Both the position numbers and the translations under genes were made by a program. This document shows, in pieces, positions 25,130 to 38,800 of a stretch of DNA of 64,000 nucleotides; position 1 is the stretch's first letter, and each line of letters opens with the position of its first letter. The stretch is taken from the NCBI RefSeq assembly GCF_000524195.1, contig NW_020170536.1, positions 112,496 through 176,495 on the forward strand, given 5' to 3'. The notes under the pieces are model-generated. The model had not been told where the DNA came from. It saw nothing but the letters and a program-made list of their open reading frames with translations, and did not search any database. Origin of the DNA: Echinococcus granulosus (taxonomy: Eukaryota > Platyhelminthes > Cestoda > Cyclophyllidea > Taeniidae).

Positions 25130-25285
25130 CGGTTTTGGTAATGGGGACACTTGAAGGTCTCCCTAATAGTACTTTGCCCATGTCGGCAGCCCTAATCTCT
25201 ACTTTGCATCAACAACACGTGTTTGGCTTGAGTATTGCACCCTTCTTCGTCTACCAGGAAGTCTTCGGGTCCTACGAAACCCATG
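25130..25285 (+). repeat. Degenerate short interspersed repeat, member C
   Basis: Core CTTCGTCTACCAGGAAGTC at 25,243-25,261, then TTCGGGTCCTACGAAAC. It is the most diverged of the three members and is closest to B. It lies about 240 bases before the myosin ATG, so it may sit in the promoter or 5' UTR. The 61-codon open frame over it is probably not a gene. Confidence 0.35.
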
Positions 25286-25525
25286 TAATCTTAAGGTAAA
25301 ATTTTACCTCGAAACATGTCAACAAAAGCAAAGTTTTCTTTAATTTAGTAAAAAATTATTTTGATTGTCTTTTATGAATGTTGGAGGTGGTGTCTTGCAC
25401 AATTAGGTATCTCTATCATACGAAGTTATGACCTTGAGTTTGTTTAACCCAGTCAGCAAGAATTATTCTCCAAGACGTGCATTTAAGAATAAGGTCAGAG
25501 GGACCAGTGGACCACGCTAAAAAAG

Positions 25526-26864
25526 ATGCCGCCTAGTGTGTCCGGAATACGAGAAGTATTTTAAATATTTTATTTTTTTACATCTTTAGGGTGTTCGCAT
25601 CCTCTTTGATCTAGGTTACATGAAAGATTTGATGGGCGAAGTGTGCTCCATTAGGCAAGATGGAACACAAGTTCGCAGTACAATTGATGGCGAAGTAAAC
25701 TTGGTTCAGTCAAAACTCCGATTTTTAGGTTAAAATCCTTAACCTTAAAAATCTACGACGAGTCCGTGTTATTGGTCCGGTGGAAGTGGATAGTGTTGAC
25801 AATATGGTGAACTTGAGGTAAAATAATATTTTAATAATGTTTCAGGAACCTTTCGCAAATGACCATTCTAGACAACCTAAAAGTTCGGTATAACAAAAAA
25901 AATATCTACGTAAGTTTTTTGTTCCCGTAATTCTTGCAGACTTACATTGGTAACATCTTGGTCACCGTTAACCCCTATGTTGATCTCCTTATCGACGGTC
26001 TTGACGTAATGGCGACATATAGAAATCAACCAATAGCTTCAATGCCGCCGCACGTTTACGGACTTGCTGAAGGAATGTATCAAAACCTATTGCATGATGG
26101 TGTTGATCAAGTCGTAATCATTAGGTAATTCTGATACTCAAACAAAATATAATACTTTTATTATAGTGGTGAGTCTGGTGCAGGTAAGACGGAAGCATTT
26201 AAAAGAATTTTACGTCATCTTGCGGCCTCCAGTGAGGGAGATCAGATTACATGGGGTTCTGCTGCTCAGGGAGTGCTAGAAAGTACTCCACTTCTCGAAA
26301 GCTTTGGTAATGCCACTACTTTGAGAAATGACAATTCATCTCGCTTTGGCAAGTTCGTAGAGGTTTTCTTTACTGGGTACGTAATACAGTGCAACGTTGC
26401 TTATCCCCACTTCTAAAGCTTTACTACTGTTTATAATTTTACCAATTTTTAGTCCATCTATTATTGGAGCTCGAGTAACAAACTACTTGCTTGAAAAATC
26501 CCGTGTTGTACAGCAGTCTACTGGCGAAAGAAATTACCACATTTTCTATCAATTTTTGAGCGGTCTAGACAAGGAAACAAAAAATGCTCATCACTTCACA
26601 TCTGTCTCAGATTTTGCTTATCTTCAATATGTAGGTTTTTCCCATCCAAATAGGGTCTTTGCTGTATGACAAGTAAAAAAAAATTGTGACTCTCAATTTC
26701 AGGGCAAAGCTAGTAAGGTCGCTTCACGATCTGATCCCGAGGCATTGCATGTTCTTCTAAATTGTTGGTCGAACTTACGTTTCACTGGAGAGGACATGGA
26801 TTTGTGTCTTCGCATTATGTCAGGCGTACTGCATTTGGGCAATGTTGAGTTTGGAGAGCGTGAT
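25526..26864 (+). CDS. MYO15: Myosin exons 1-8: start codon, motor N-terminal part with P-loop and switch I
   Basis: Exons 25526-25555, 25590-25694, 25729-25817, 25846-25909, 25940-26124, 26167-26376, 26453-26630 and 26703-26864 join in compatible phase. Exon 1 encodes [10 protein letters not shown]. The region then shows the usual pre-motor motif (DNMVNL), then [14 protein letters not shown], the P-loop GESGAGKT at 26,168-26,191, and switch [11 protein letters not shown] at 26,327-26,356. The ATP-binding residues needed for motor activity are all present. The first five introns are 34, 34, 28, 30 and 42 nt long. No SH3-like N-terminal barrel and no long N-terminal extension like that of mammalian MYO15A is seen, although an upstream non-coding or alternative first exon cannot be excluded. 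Confidence 0.87.
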
Positions 26865-29800
26865 GTATGTTTTTCCTTCTCGCACGCATTTTGACCTCTT
26901 CTCATACAACCTTATTACTTAGTGCGGGGTGCATTGGTTTCTTCCGGCTATTCTCTAATTTGCAAACAAATCAATTCCAGCGGGGTTTTAGGAAGAATGG
27001 CGTATATTTTTAATTAAGATTTGTAGTAAGAAAGCGAATATGCACACAATTTTTAGGGTATAGTTTAATATGCCATTAGGTCAATCCCATATTATGATAG
27101 TCGTACAATTTCCTGAACTTGAACATCAAAATCTTGACCAAAAAAGGTTTTATGGGTCCAACTTATTATTACGTAATTGCGGCATTTTTTAATTTGTTGA
27201 GATCCAAAATGTCATTTTTGCTTATTTTGTGCTACACAGTGACAAATTTTCTATTGAATATGTATTGTTTTATTTATACGACTCCTTTGGCTACCTGAGG
27301 TTCCAAAGCCCTGTTTGTCATTTCTGATGTAATGGGATGTAGTGATTTTAGTGCAAAAGGTTAACTCGACAAACATTTTTGCATTGTTTTCAGTCTATTT
27401 ACAACGTTTTCATGGTGGCTTTTAGGAAGTCAGTTTTATAAAGAATCCAGAGACATTGGATCATATTGCAAGTGAATTATCCATCAATCGTCAAACACTG
27501 GCTAATGTTCTCACAACTAAAGTTACGGTGAGCATTTGCAATGTTGCTTTGATTATAGCGGCTGAATCTTGCATGCTTTAAAGTTTCCTCATGTGAGATC
27601 TCAGTTCCCCAACTATGGTCAAGGAATCAAACTAATTTAATACTATTAACCAGCACTTTATTAGTTTTTTTGCAATTAAGTGGTAGATGACGTCTTGTTA
27701 AAAATATCTACCCCTGGGAAATGAAATAACAGAATCTGATGAATTAAGTGTGTGCTGAAGCATCATACTGCTTTACGATTGCAATTTTGCATTTGTAGGA
27801 GACGCGAGCCGAGGCCGTAAGAAGTCCGGTGAATCAGCAGCAGGCAAGAGTGAATAGAGACTCCATAGCAAAGTGTCTCTATTCAAAGTACTTTGAATTA
27901 CTGGTGGAGGAGCTCAACCATCGCCTTGCGCCCCCAACTGTCGGCGAGTTGGAAGCCTCACGCAGTATCTCCCTCCTGGACATATACGGTTTCGAAGTAG
28001 GCAACGTGTTTTTCCTTACATAGCCTCAACTCTTCACTTATAAAATACAAATTTACAGTAAAGCATGTGTATTTGATAATAATTTGCCTAGGATCTGGCC
28101 AATGCTACAAGGAATTAGATAAAATCTAGTTTATTAGTGCTCACTTTTATTGCGATATTATTAATGAGTGGCTTTGCTGAAAGGATTTACTGGGAACGGT
28201 TCATGCATTCTTAGTCATTTTGTCTGTCATACTTTTATGTAGGGTCAACACAATTTTTCTTACAGCTTCTCTGTCTATGTACACAAATAAGCTTGTCGTT
28301 TTCCACCTTAGAATTTGCCATCAAACTCCCTGGAGCAACTATGTATCAACTATGCAAACGAAAATCTGCAACTTTTCTTCAATCGCTATGTTTTCGAACT
28401 CGAGCAAGCTGAATACAGCAGTGAAGGAGTCAGTTGGAGCTACATCACATTCCCCGACAACAGGGTGATTATCAACCTACTCACTGGAAAGCCCGATGGC
28501 ATTTTCCACATCCTTAACGATGAAGCCTATCTCGGTCAGGTGCGTCTGTGTCTATGTGAAACAAATCCAAATAATGTTTCAAAAACAAACATTTTGCAAC
28601 TATCATCGTTTGATCCGCATAGCTTCCGTTGAATAGCATTGGTTTATTGTTCACAGTGATGCTAGAATGGTATTATGATCTGATCTGCACTTGCAATTAA
28701 AACGGTACACTTGATACTTGTTAAAGATCCTGTCTTTATTCGGCCCATTGAGATAAGTTTATTTCTGGATTCAACCTCTTAGTACGTTCTTTAATCGTGG
28801 AGTAGTTCAAATTGATAATTTCTGGATGAGGTGATTCAGAAGCTTTATTCTTCCATCAGAACCTCGATAAAAAGTCAATGTCCATTAACGCTTGTGCTAA
28901 CCAAGAGCTCGCGGAACCCATCAACGCTGTCTGCATCAATTTACTGCAGCGCACCGCAGCAGTTCCTTTCCTGATTCCTTGCATTTTTACTCGTGAAGGA
29001 TTAAGAAATCTGCAGAGCACAGTTTGCAAGAGAGAGTGGTCATATTACTTGCATATTATTCATATTTTCTCCCATTGTTCGGGATTGTCGATATGTTTGA
29101 TTGGTTTCCCTGTTCTTCGTTTGTAAATCAAGTTATCACGCAATATAACAACGGGCGAATACCAAGACACTGTTCTAGACTCATCCTTGTGTCTAATACA
29201 TTTACAAACGCATATTTGAGTACTGGATTGTGCAAAAACTGGCATTTTGGCGCATATCCCCGCACACAAAAACGTTTGTATGATCGTCTCAATTTCACTT
29301 GTACTCTGGTGACAGGCATAAAATAGACAGCTGCGTTAAAGGTGGGAAATTTTAAGACCAAAAGTATTTCTTATTTGTTTTTGGATATTTCAAAAGAATA
29401 TTCTGGCATTGTACTGCTTGCTTTGGGATAAAGTGCCAATTCTGTCAAGTATCATGTGGTGTTGGAGTCAGATGAATCAGGCTCCATGAACACTTGGTAC
29501 ATTGGTGCCTATGCGACAAGACAACAGTCAGGTGTGAGCCTTCATTGCTTGGTATTTAGCAAGGATTTCTACCGATCACAAAACTGTGTTTTGATATTGA
29601 ATCATCCAACAAGGGGTTAATCAACAGTATTGTGAGTCAAAGTCAATAAATTGCATGCCGTAATTACCTTTACGTGGCCTCCTTATTATTCATTCCCTGC
29701 ATTTAAACTATGCTTCAAGCATGATGCAGTCCTGTGGAGGTGCATCTGAGCAGCAGTGACGGAGCCTTACAGGAAGCCTGCGCTTGCCATCCACTAATTG

Positions 29801-32800
29801 GACTCGAGATGCGCCAAGATGAGTGGACTCGAGTACCTCCAAATGCCACCCTTCGAACTGTTGCAGGTGGTGCACAGGCGAAAGCAGGTAGATGTGCCAA
29901 GCGCTCAAGGGCGCGCCAGCTGACAAGCGCGCACGCGCGCACGCACGCCTATCGATTGTCACGGTGCCATCTCCTTTCGTGGTGCGCATGCGTGCGTGTG
30001 TGCGTATGCGCATGTTTGGCAGTCCTAACTCTAAACACGGCGTTTTGATTGTTGACCCCAAGTTGCTGTGCTTAAAATAGGCCCCAAAATGTAGCATCAG
30101 ATTGTCCACATCCTCGCATCGTGTATGGATCGGCAAATTCAAAAATGGAAAACAAAACCACGAAAATTTTGTTCAACCCATCAAGATATTGGCGTTTGTT
30201 TTTCACCCTTAAATACAATTACTATAACTGTCAAATTTAAAGTGTAGGAAGTAAAAAATCAAACGCTCCTACTAGAGTTAGATTATTGTAAGTGGTGCAC
30301 CTGGTCGGTATTTGTGACTGGTTGAGGAGCTCCATTCTACAATTAGAATGCATGTTTGAGCAATTTGTCACTTTTGTTGTTTGTCCTGCCATCTTTTGGA
30401 ACTTTAATATGGTTTAAGCTCGGCCAATGTCGGGCAGCCTTGACTCTGGTCACTGCTGCATAAGCCTGTTTGCAATGGGACTCAGCGCTTTAATGTAGGT
30501 TAGGTATGCAAAATTCTGACCCTGTAATAGTTCTCCGCCCCTTTCATGGGCACTTTCGTCGTGAATGACAATCCTAATTCTATTCAAAAGGTGTTGAAGA
30601 GACGACTTTGCCAGCCTCTAGACTTGGCCAATATTCTGATGTCTGTATTTTCAGCAATGCATATGCATGCACATTACATAATTATACTTTTACTGAATCA
30701 AAGAACATTTTTTGAAAGTGTTCTGAGCGTTTCGGTGCAGTAACTACAGTACTAAATTATTTGAAAAATCATTCTTCATCCTCTTAACGAAAATGAATTC
30801 TTTGTGTGAGTCTCGCAACTTAAGTCATTCTCGGTTGCAAACAAAAAGTTGATTATGACAATTTTAAGAAAGATTTGCTTCTAAGTGATTACTGTCAATC
30901 TTTTGTGTGGATCCACAATGGAGCATGAGGAGCCACCACTTTACTATCGTTTAACGCATCGTGGTTGCAATCAAAGGGTTTTAGCAACTGCTGGAAAATG
31001 ATACAGTGGCCTAGATAATTATTTTTTTCCTTTCATAATACTGAAGCCCCTTTGTGAAGATTCGCCACATACTTTGGTATCGATGTCTCTGTATCATACC
31101 CAGACCTAGGTGTCAGTCAATCCAACACCACAGATGTCGAGGCTGGAAAACCACAAGTCCGTTTCTTGGATTTGATACTTTCAACAAACCAAAATGTATT
31201 ACCTTTTTTGTCTCTTAAAGGGGAATGATCTGTCATTCATTCAAAAGAGTCATGCCGCCCATCGCAACAATCCCCACTACGGTGCTCCCAAGATTGCAAG
31301 TGCCTCGGAGTTCCTCGTCATCCACTTTGCCGGCACTATCGCCTATTCGGTGGGTTTTCCCACCTCTTCGTCCCTTTGTCTACATGGTTTTATGATATAA
31401 TTCTTGGAGTAAATATGAAGCTTCAAATGGAAGATTAATCCTAACCACCCGACCTACAAAACATCGCTATCTAGTGAATTAGGGCACGTTTGAAAGGTCA
31501 CATTTTTCAGAAATTTGGGTAAATTGCATTGCTAGCCTTCAGCTCTTGTTTAAATGTGCCAGATGTAATAGGGAATCGAGAGTCTCACTACAGCCTGAAT
31601 GTATCGCCAACTTTTATTCAATAAGAAATAGGCGCTGTGTTTTGCTCATTTTCAATTTAAACCTCAAATTTTGCAATTTTTTTAAGATACTCATTACAAT
31701 GGGATCAGCTCCAAAATGTGTATCTGTCTACAATACATTCCAATGGATACTGAGATCCTGGAAAGACTATCTAGACTTTGCTGCTATTTGGGTTTTGCGG
31801 ATATTAAAGCTCATCCTACTCACTAATAATAGCGCCTTTTTTTCAAAATCCTAATGGGCGTTTTGTACGTATTGCTTAGCTCCTGAGTTACCTCTGAGGG
31901 CCTGTATTAATCTAAATGTTTACAATTGGATGTAATGTTGTGGCGCTAAAAACCTGAAGCTGCATAATTACGTGCAACAGTTTCTCGATTAACTTGTAAT
32001 CACCGTCATGCCCTGAGCTAACGGGCCTTTTTCTGTTTTCCGACTCATCTGGGCTACAGACGGAGGGGCTGGTGGAGAAGAACCGCGACCGAATCCGCCC
32101 CGAGGCGCTGGACATGCTGTGCGACAGCAAAATCGAGGGTGTAGCTGCCATGTTTCTTCCATTAAACGCAAACCGCCGCAGTGGCGGTCCAGCCTCGCGG
32201 ATTGGACGCTCACCCACCCTCCTCGACAGCTTTCACACCTCACTCCTAGCTCTCATGGAGACTATGAAAACGTGAGTCTGCTCTCCTCAACAACATTTAT
32301 TCATCCACACAAAATTTGCGCTATTGGAATTTGGATAAGACTGAACTTGAATCAAAGCACTGTCACTCCCGAGGAAATTGCGAGCAAATTTATTCCGGTC
32401 AAGAGTTGTTTGAAAAAATTGCCTTCACTGGGAGTCGAGATGAGTTTTAGTGATTATCTTTTTTAGATGAACAGTGTAATTCACTGATCTTCCGTCTGAA
32501 AGTGTGTTTCTTAAATGACACGCTGTTTTAACCTGTTTGAAAATGAGGAAACATTTTGCACTTGACAGCTTCGGTGGCTTTCTCTCAGTGCTTTTTGCAC
32601 AGGAGAATTGACACCTATCTTAAAACCATTACCAATTATTCTGCAACCGGAATTTGGGACTAAGTGCCGCGACAGCTCTGCACAAAAATGGACACATTAT
32701 TCGAATGGTAGTAGTTGGTTAATGTCTAACTCATTTTGAATGGCATGCTAAAGTGGTCAGTATGGTTATATTTTGAATAGAATACCTACATGTTGTTGAT

Positions 32801-35800
32801 AGTTTGACAGACTGTTCTGTTATGTTTTCAGGAAGCGTCCGTGGTTTGTTAGATGTATTAAACCGAATCCGGATAAGAAGCCAATGACCTTCGAAGATAC
32901 CATGGTAATGGAGCAACTGCGCTACATCGGTATTCTTGAGACGGTGCGCATCCGAAGTTCCGGCTTCCCCGTGCGACTTCCTTACGAACAGTTTGTGCAC
33001 AAGTGAGTTGTTCCACTGCCTGTGCCCATTTGGCGATTGAAAACCGCTCCTTCGGTTGACGTGTTCTCTTCGAACAAATCGTGTCTGCCTGCTAACTCTG
33101 TACCGTTGCATAGCCCCCTCTCCTCTTAATCCACTCATTTCCATGATTTCCACATCAGTAATGTGCGTAAGTCAGGTGGTACTCCAATCTTGCCTCTTTC
33201 GAGACACCCTAGGTCCAATGAGTATGGGCACTTTGGTGAATGCTTATGAAAGTTGCATTTATAAAACGTTATTTTTGTATTGCGTTTTCCTGGTACCCGT
33301 TGGTTATCAAAGTGGTCTACAAAAATAGCCCTTGCATCCACTACATTTTCTAGTTTCCCCACTACCATAGCCAGTTGATCCGCGTATTCATGAAAATGGT
33401 GTGAGTTGATAAAGCAAATGACATTAGGGAGTTAATATTAAAAACGAATTGCAAAAGATTTGAACAACGTGATATTAAAGTTATGATATCAAAACAGTTG
33501 ACTGGTAGTATTATCAATTTTCAAGATGTTCAACCCTGTAAACTCATAAGTTACACCCGAGTATTTAAACGTTTTACACCACCGTAATTAACTTCTTTAA
33601 AATTTCATGCATTTCGGAATATAGCTGCAATCCGAATGACATTGAATGGAGCTCGGGCTTGTAATTGTTTGTTCAACGGCCACGCTCGGGTAGCGACAGT
33701 CGATTAGGCAAAAGGCAAGCTGATCCTTAAATAGCGCTTAACTCATCTCACGAAGGAGGCTGAAGTAGTACAAGTAGGGTGGTAGGTGCTGCGAACTCTG
33801 ATCCTTCCGCGTGTGTGCCAGAGCTAAAGGCACGCCCATCCCAGACAGCGTAGCTGGGACTCCAGCCCTGGCTGGTTCAACTCAAGGGAGCAGATTCGCG
33901 TTGTGCTTTGCGTTCAGGCTGACGATTGCACCAACTTTGCCCTCGGACTTGCCAATGCCGCAGTTTGGCTATCCGACAACTGGTGGTGCACCAGTCCATC
34001 TCTTTGCGATTTATACTGCTTTCTGCGTGGAGCAACCCCATGTAGTGTCATATGAATATTGGGTCAAATCTGTGATTTGAAAAACAAAGTAGCTACCTAA
34101 GGATGTTCATGAGGGTAAATTTATCCTCCATGTTAGATATGTATGAAATCGGGCACTTTACACCTAGCTCAAGCAGTTTTGGACTGTTCTAATCCATCGT
34201 TTACTGGGAGCGGATTGAATATATAGTAAACTTCACAGCGATTTTTCATGTTAGTCTTCCCCTTACTTTGGTAAGGTAGCGTACAATTTTGCTTTTCTAT
34301 TAAATGCAAGCAAGTGGGTTGTTGATCACGGTCTTAATCGTTTTCTGGAGTAAAGTAATTGTACTATGACTTGGCTATAGTGGCTGATAAATTATTCCTC
34401 ACCTTTACAGTAAAGCTAATAAATACGAATGTATTATTGAGTGATGTACTTTATTCTTAGCAAGAAATCAGCTTCTTCATTTCGGTTTGGCAGGTTTTGG
34501 CAGCTTGATCATGGGAGAACCGTGGATGCGTGTCAATAGACGTAAACTATAATTCAATTTGTGATCATAACAACCGATGATCAAAGTGTTGCCGTTCGAA
34601 TATATTTATAGTTACACTTCACTCTTGGATCGCCAGACCTTCCGCCAGGTGACCAGCATCCCTGGCCTGAAGCAACGCACCCAGGCGCTTCTCAACAATA
34701 TTAACCGGGTTCTGGTCTCGTCGAGGCCAGTGAAACTGGGCCAGGACTACGAGGTCGGACGCACCAAGGTCTTTCTGCGCCAGGAGTTGGCTGACCAGCT
34801 GGAGGGCATACGTCGGCGCCGACATGTCCAGGCGGCTCGAATCATCCAACGCGCCTGGCGTCGCCGAGCCCTTGGTCAACTAGATCGAGCTAGAAATAAT
34901 GCCGCTACTCTCATCCAGGCCGTCTTCAGGGGCTATCTTGCCCGGTGAGCTGGTGCCATAATCTTTTCTTGTCCTCAAAATCATCCTCGTGTGTCACCGC
35001 AGCCCTAGTTCCTGTGTGATATCTCAACATTTCTTTTAATTGCCTAACATTCCATCTTAATTAAGGTTTAGATGGTCCAATCAATCATGATATTGTAAAG
35101 AGTACCCTAGTCAAAATTAAGCATTTCTAATTAATTCTTGGCTTCAGACAAACCTCATGATGCTGTAAAAAGCTTCAACGAGTATTATTTTCAATTCGGT
35201 GGCACTTTAATTTTAAAATCAGTGGTAAAGCCTTCATCGAAGCTTGAAGTCTTGCAAGCGAATAATGCCAAGGTGCACGTAGTAAATGATAAAAACAATT
35301 TTTGTTTTTCAGAAAAAAGAACCAGAAGTTACTGATGCGAATTAGGATTCCTGCACCAGTAAGTGAGAATCGTTTTTAAACCTTAAGAACTTATTATCGC
35401 AACACTTGAGGAAAACAGTCTAAGGCGAGAGTTGAGTCTTCATTTTCAGTGTCACATTCACCAACACTGATTCGTGTTTAGCTTCAATCGACTGAACCAT
35501 CTTTGGTAAACATGACCTGCTTGAGTCGGAACTCGCTAATGCTACTAAAACCGATTGGGATCACTAGTTGTATCGCGTATTGCGGTGACTTCCTCGCGCC
35601 TATTCACATAACACCTGTTTTTGTCGCTTCTGCCTAAATCACCATCCAGGCATTCGCGCACAAGCGGTTCCTGTGGCGGAGAAGGGCAGTTTTGATCAAA
35701 TTGCTTTAAATGCGCGATGCTTTGCTGTCACGTGGGGCACCCAATTCTCCTCAACCCCACCTTCATTTTTTGTGCGTATGGCACGCAAAAAAGCTTCGGG

Positions 35801-38800
35801 TTCCTGTCATTGGTGTGTAAAGCTTTGCTAACCCCTACTAACATCGGAAAATGGAGCGAATTCAACCAATTAAATTTTATAGCCATTTTAAATCTCTAAA
35901 TTATCCTGTTCCTGCCGCAATTGGGACCTCTGAGTTTTAACACTTATGAGTAATCATAAGGGAGTGATTTAAAATTAGGAAGAGAGTCAAAGTCATTATG
36001 TATGTGCTTTTGCAATTGGATATCGTCGCTACGAGTCCTCGCATGAGGTCCTTTGGTTGCGCTAACACAGCTTTTGAGAACCACTTACTGAGAAGGATAC
36101 GGTGTGGTTTTGGTTTGCGGAGTTTTCGTAGGCGCACGCAGACTGTAGCCTAATTGATTGCGCCGCGATGCAGCCCTCCTCAGAGGTGGTGCCCTGACGA
36201 TCCTCAATGCTGCTTCGATGTGCGATCACTGTTTCGTCCTCCCACCAACCATGACACGCATTCGACTTTGAATGGGTGTGGCTTTCGACTGCTATCGTAA
36301 TTTGTGTCATCGTGTAATGAATCCTCGAGAAGCTCTACTAATACCATGTAAAGATACTCACGTAAGGCAATTGAATATACTGTGGTTTCCTTACTGCAAA
36401 AAAGCTGGCTTCATTGTTGCAGATTAACACATAGCTGGGGGATTGTAAGCAAAATTATTGAATGCTGTACATATGTATTTTTGTCTACAGATAGAACCCA
36501 GTGTCTCTACCATTATTCATTTTAGAAATTAGGCACAATACTACTTTTCACAAGCTTGTACCGGTTTGACAAAGTCCACCAAAGATGGTTTAAAGGAGCA
36601 AGCATTCTTCGAGCAATGACTTAAAAGTCTGCCAACTTTTCAACTATCGGCAGTTTGAACGAGTTGATACCAAACCGAAGTTGATGAAAGAGTGCTAAGC
36701 TGGTTGCGGCTGTAAATCTGAACCAAAGTTGCTAAGGCTAGAGACCTTGATTCCGAGCATGACTGGCTCAAAGGAAGGCGCAGGTGTGGCCGCAGGAATG
36801 GGGAAACGTGGGGGGGGGGAGTGACCAATCCACCAATCAGTGCATTCTAATGTGTATTGGCCGTGTGCAACTCTTTGTCGAAGCGGTCATGGCCAACACG
36901 TATGATAATGCTTATGGCATATTGTTCAGCTTGTAAAAGTGCTAGCCCTCTTCAGTGCATGCCAGACGACGCTTCGCTCGTGTTTCGATGTGTCCGCTGT
37001 ACCATAATGTAATCAATCGTTCTTTGCGTTTCAGCTGATGTCCATGAGTGATGCAATAATGTGGAAGGTAAGTTGCTGTTTCATTTAGCTACAAATTCGG
37101 GAATAATAGTGTCCTTTCCAGAAAATATCCAGTCTGAAGTGCGTCCCAAGAAAATCTACGTATAATGTCGAGCTCACCTTTCATTGTGCATTCAAGGGGA
37201 ATGGGTGTTTATAGGGTTTAACAAACTTGTAACACTAAACATAAAATGAGAAAAGATAAGGGTTTATTCAAAGCACTACCCAAACTCTTTCCGTGTTTGT
37301 AAGTAAGCAGATTAAGGCATCTTCGGTTCATTTAATTGTATTTGCCTTAGGAACACGAAGAAGAGGAGGATTATGAGGGAAACCTTACGGCTGCCGAAAT
37401 CGCCAGTTTACCAATTCCACAGGATCTAGCATTTGTTATTGAAGAAGTTAGCCAAAGTAAGTTGAATTTATAATACTTTGCGCAACGGGGGAGATAAAAT
37501 AAAGCAGATCAGTTTATTAAATAGTTTACAAGCGCAACAGCATAAACAATGTCCTGTTCAAAAGCTCAATCTAAAATATCCTCAGTGAACCACATAATGA
37601 CTTAAGATGCATAGTAAAGATATCTGACAAGTCTTTTTGCTGTGTATTTATTCAAATAAGCACACATTTTTAATGAACTCGTTTGCACTTGCAACGCAGG
37701 TCACGGAAAAGAGAGCTTCTTCGTGAATCCTGAGATGGAAGTGTCGAAGACCTTTATGGTGAAGCGACTAATGACCAGTGATTTGCCTGGATGCTGGACC
37801 CAATTCAAAGGGGACTTGTGGACTGCGCCGATGATTGCGCAAATCATTGCCAGCAGCGGATCTGCCACCAGCAAGCATCTCGATAAGGTCAGATGGTTGG
37901 ATTTTTGAGGATTTTCATTTTGGAACGAAAACGTACAATGTGTATTTTCTGTTGAAATGATGGTCACTTAACAGCCAGTGAAGAGGTGGTTAAATTCCTT
38001 CGATGCTATTCGCTCAGACTCTTTCATTTTTCAATCTCTCGGGAAAATAAAATCCATACGATATATAAGTGCTCGCAAAGACAAGGTTATTATGATTTTG
38101 GTTCCAAAATGTTTGACATCGGAGCATTCGATATCTTAGGTCTGATTTGATCACTTCAAATCCGCGTAATTACAACTTAAGCATTTAAGTCTTCGTTTGA
38201 ATAGAATTCCAATTTTTTTATGTTTCTTTTTAATTTTGGCAATTCATGACCTAACCATGATTGCATAATCTCTCCTGATCTCACTTTGGGTGACGACAAT
38301 TGCAATCGTACCAAATTGATGGACCTGCTATTTCAGGTGCTAACTTATCATTTATTACTGATTAAATTAACAAGAATCATCTAAAAGTACGGTCATAAAT
38401 ATAACTCCTTCACGAGATATTACCTGAGAATTCTGGATTACTTTCTCTAGAGATTTGACATCCTTGAAAGTAGCAGTACTTTGTTAGGACTCTAAAACTT
38501 GTGCTTTTCAAAAATCAGATTAGTGACTTGTTCTTGGACAAGTTAAAGCCGTTGCTCTACGAGCATCTCATTTGCTTTTACCTTTAAGTTCCAACTTGGG
38601 CAACGAATGGCACCTCTCATTCGACCGCTCATTCTCAATCGTCCCACTCAAATTGAGGGGGATATGGCTATCGAGGCCTCAAAACTGGTAAAAGCATTTG
38701 CAATTTTTAATTTTGGAATCAAATAGACAACAGCTTTCACTTATCACATAACTGTTGCAGATTACGCGACTGCTTTATCAAAACACTGGGGATATGATGG

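Larger units (their letters stand above)
21901..25525. other. Intergenic DNA upstream of the myosin gene
   Basis: AT-rich with only short chance open frames. It lies between the divergent minus-strand candidate gene and the myosin start, so it should hold the myosin promoter. It contains the three degenerate repeat members at 23.6, 24.3 and 25.1 kb. No TATA box or other site is called. Its first 2.6 kb recur at the end of the window. Confidence 0.5.
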
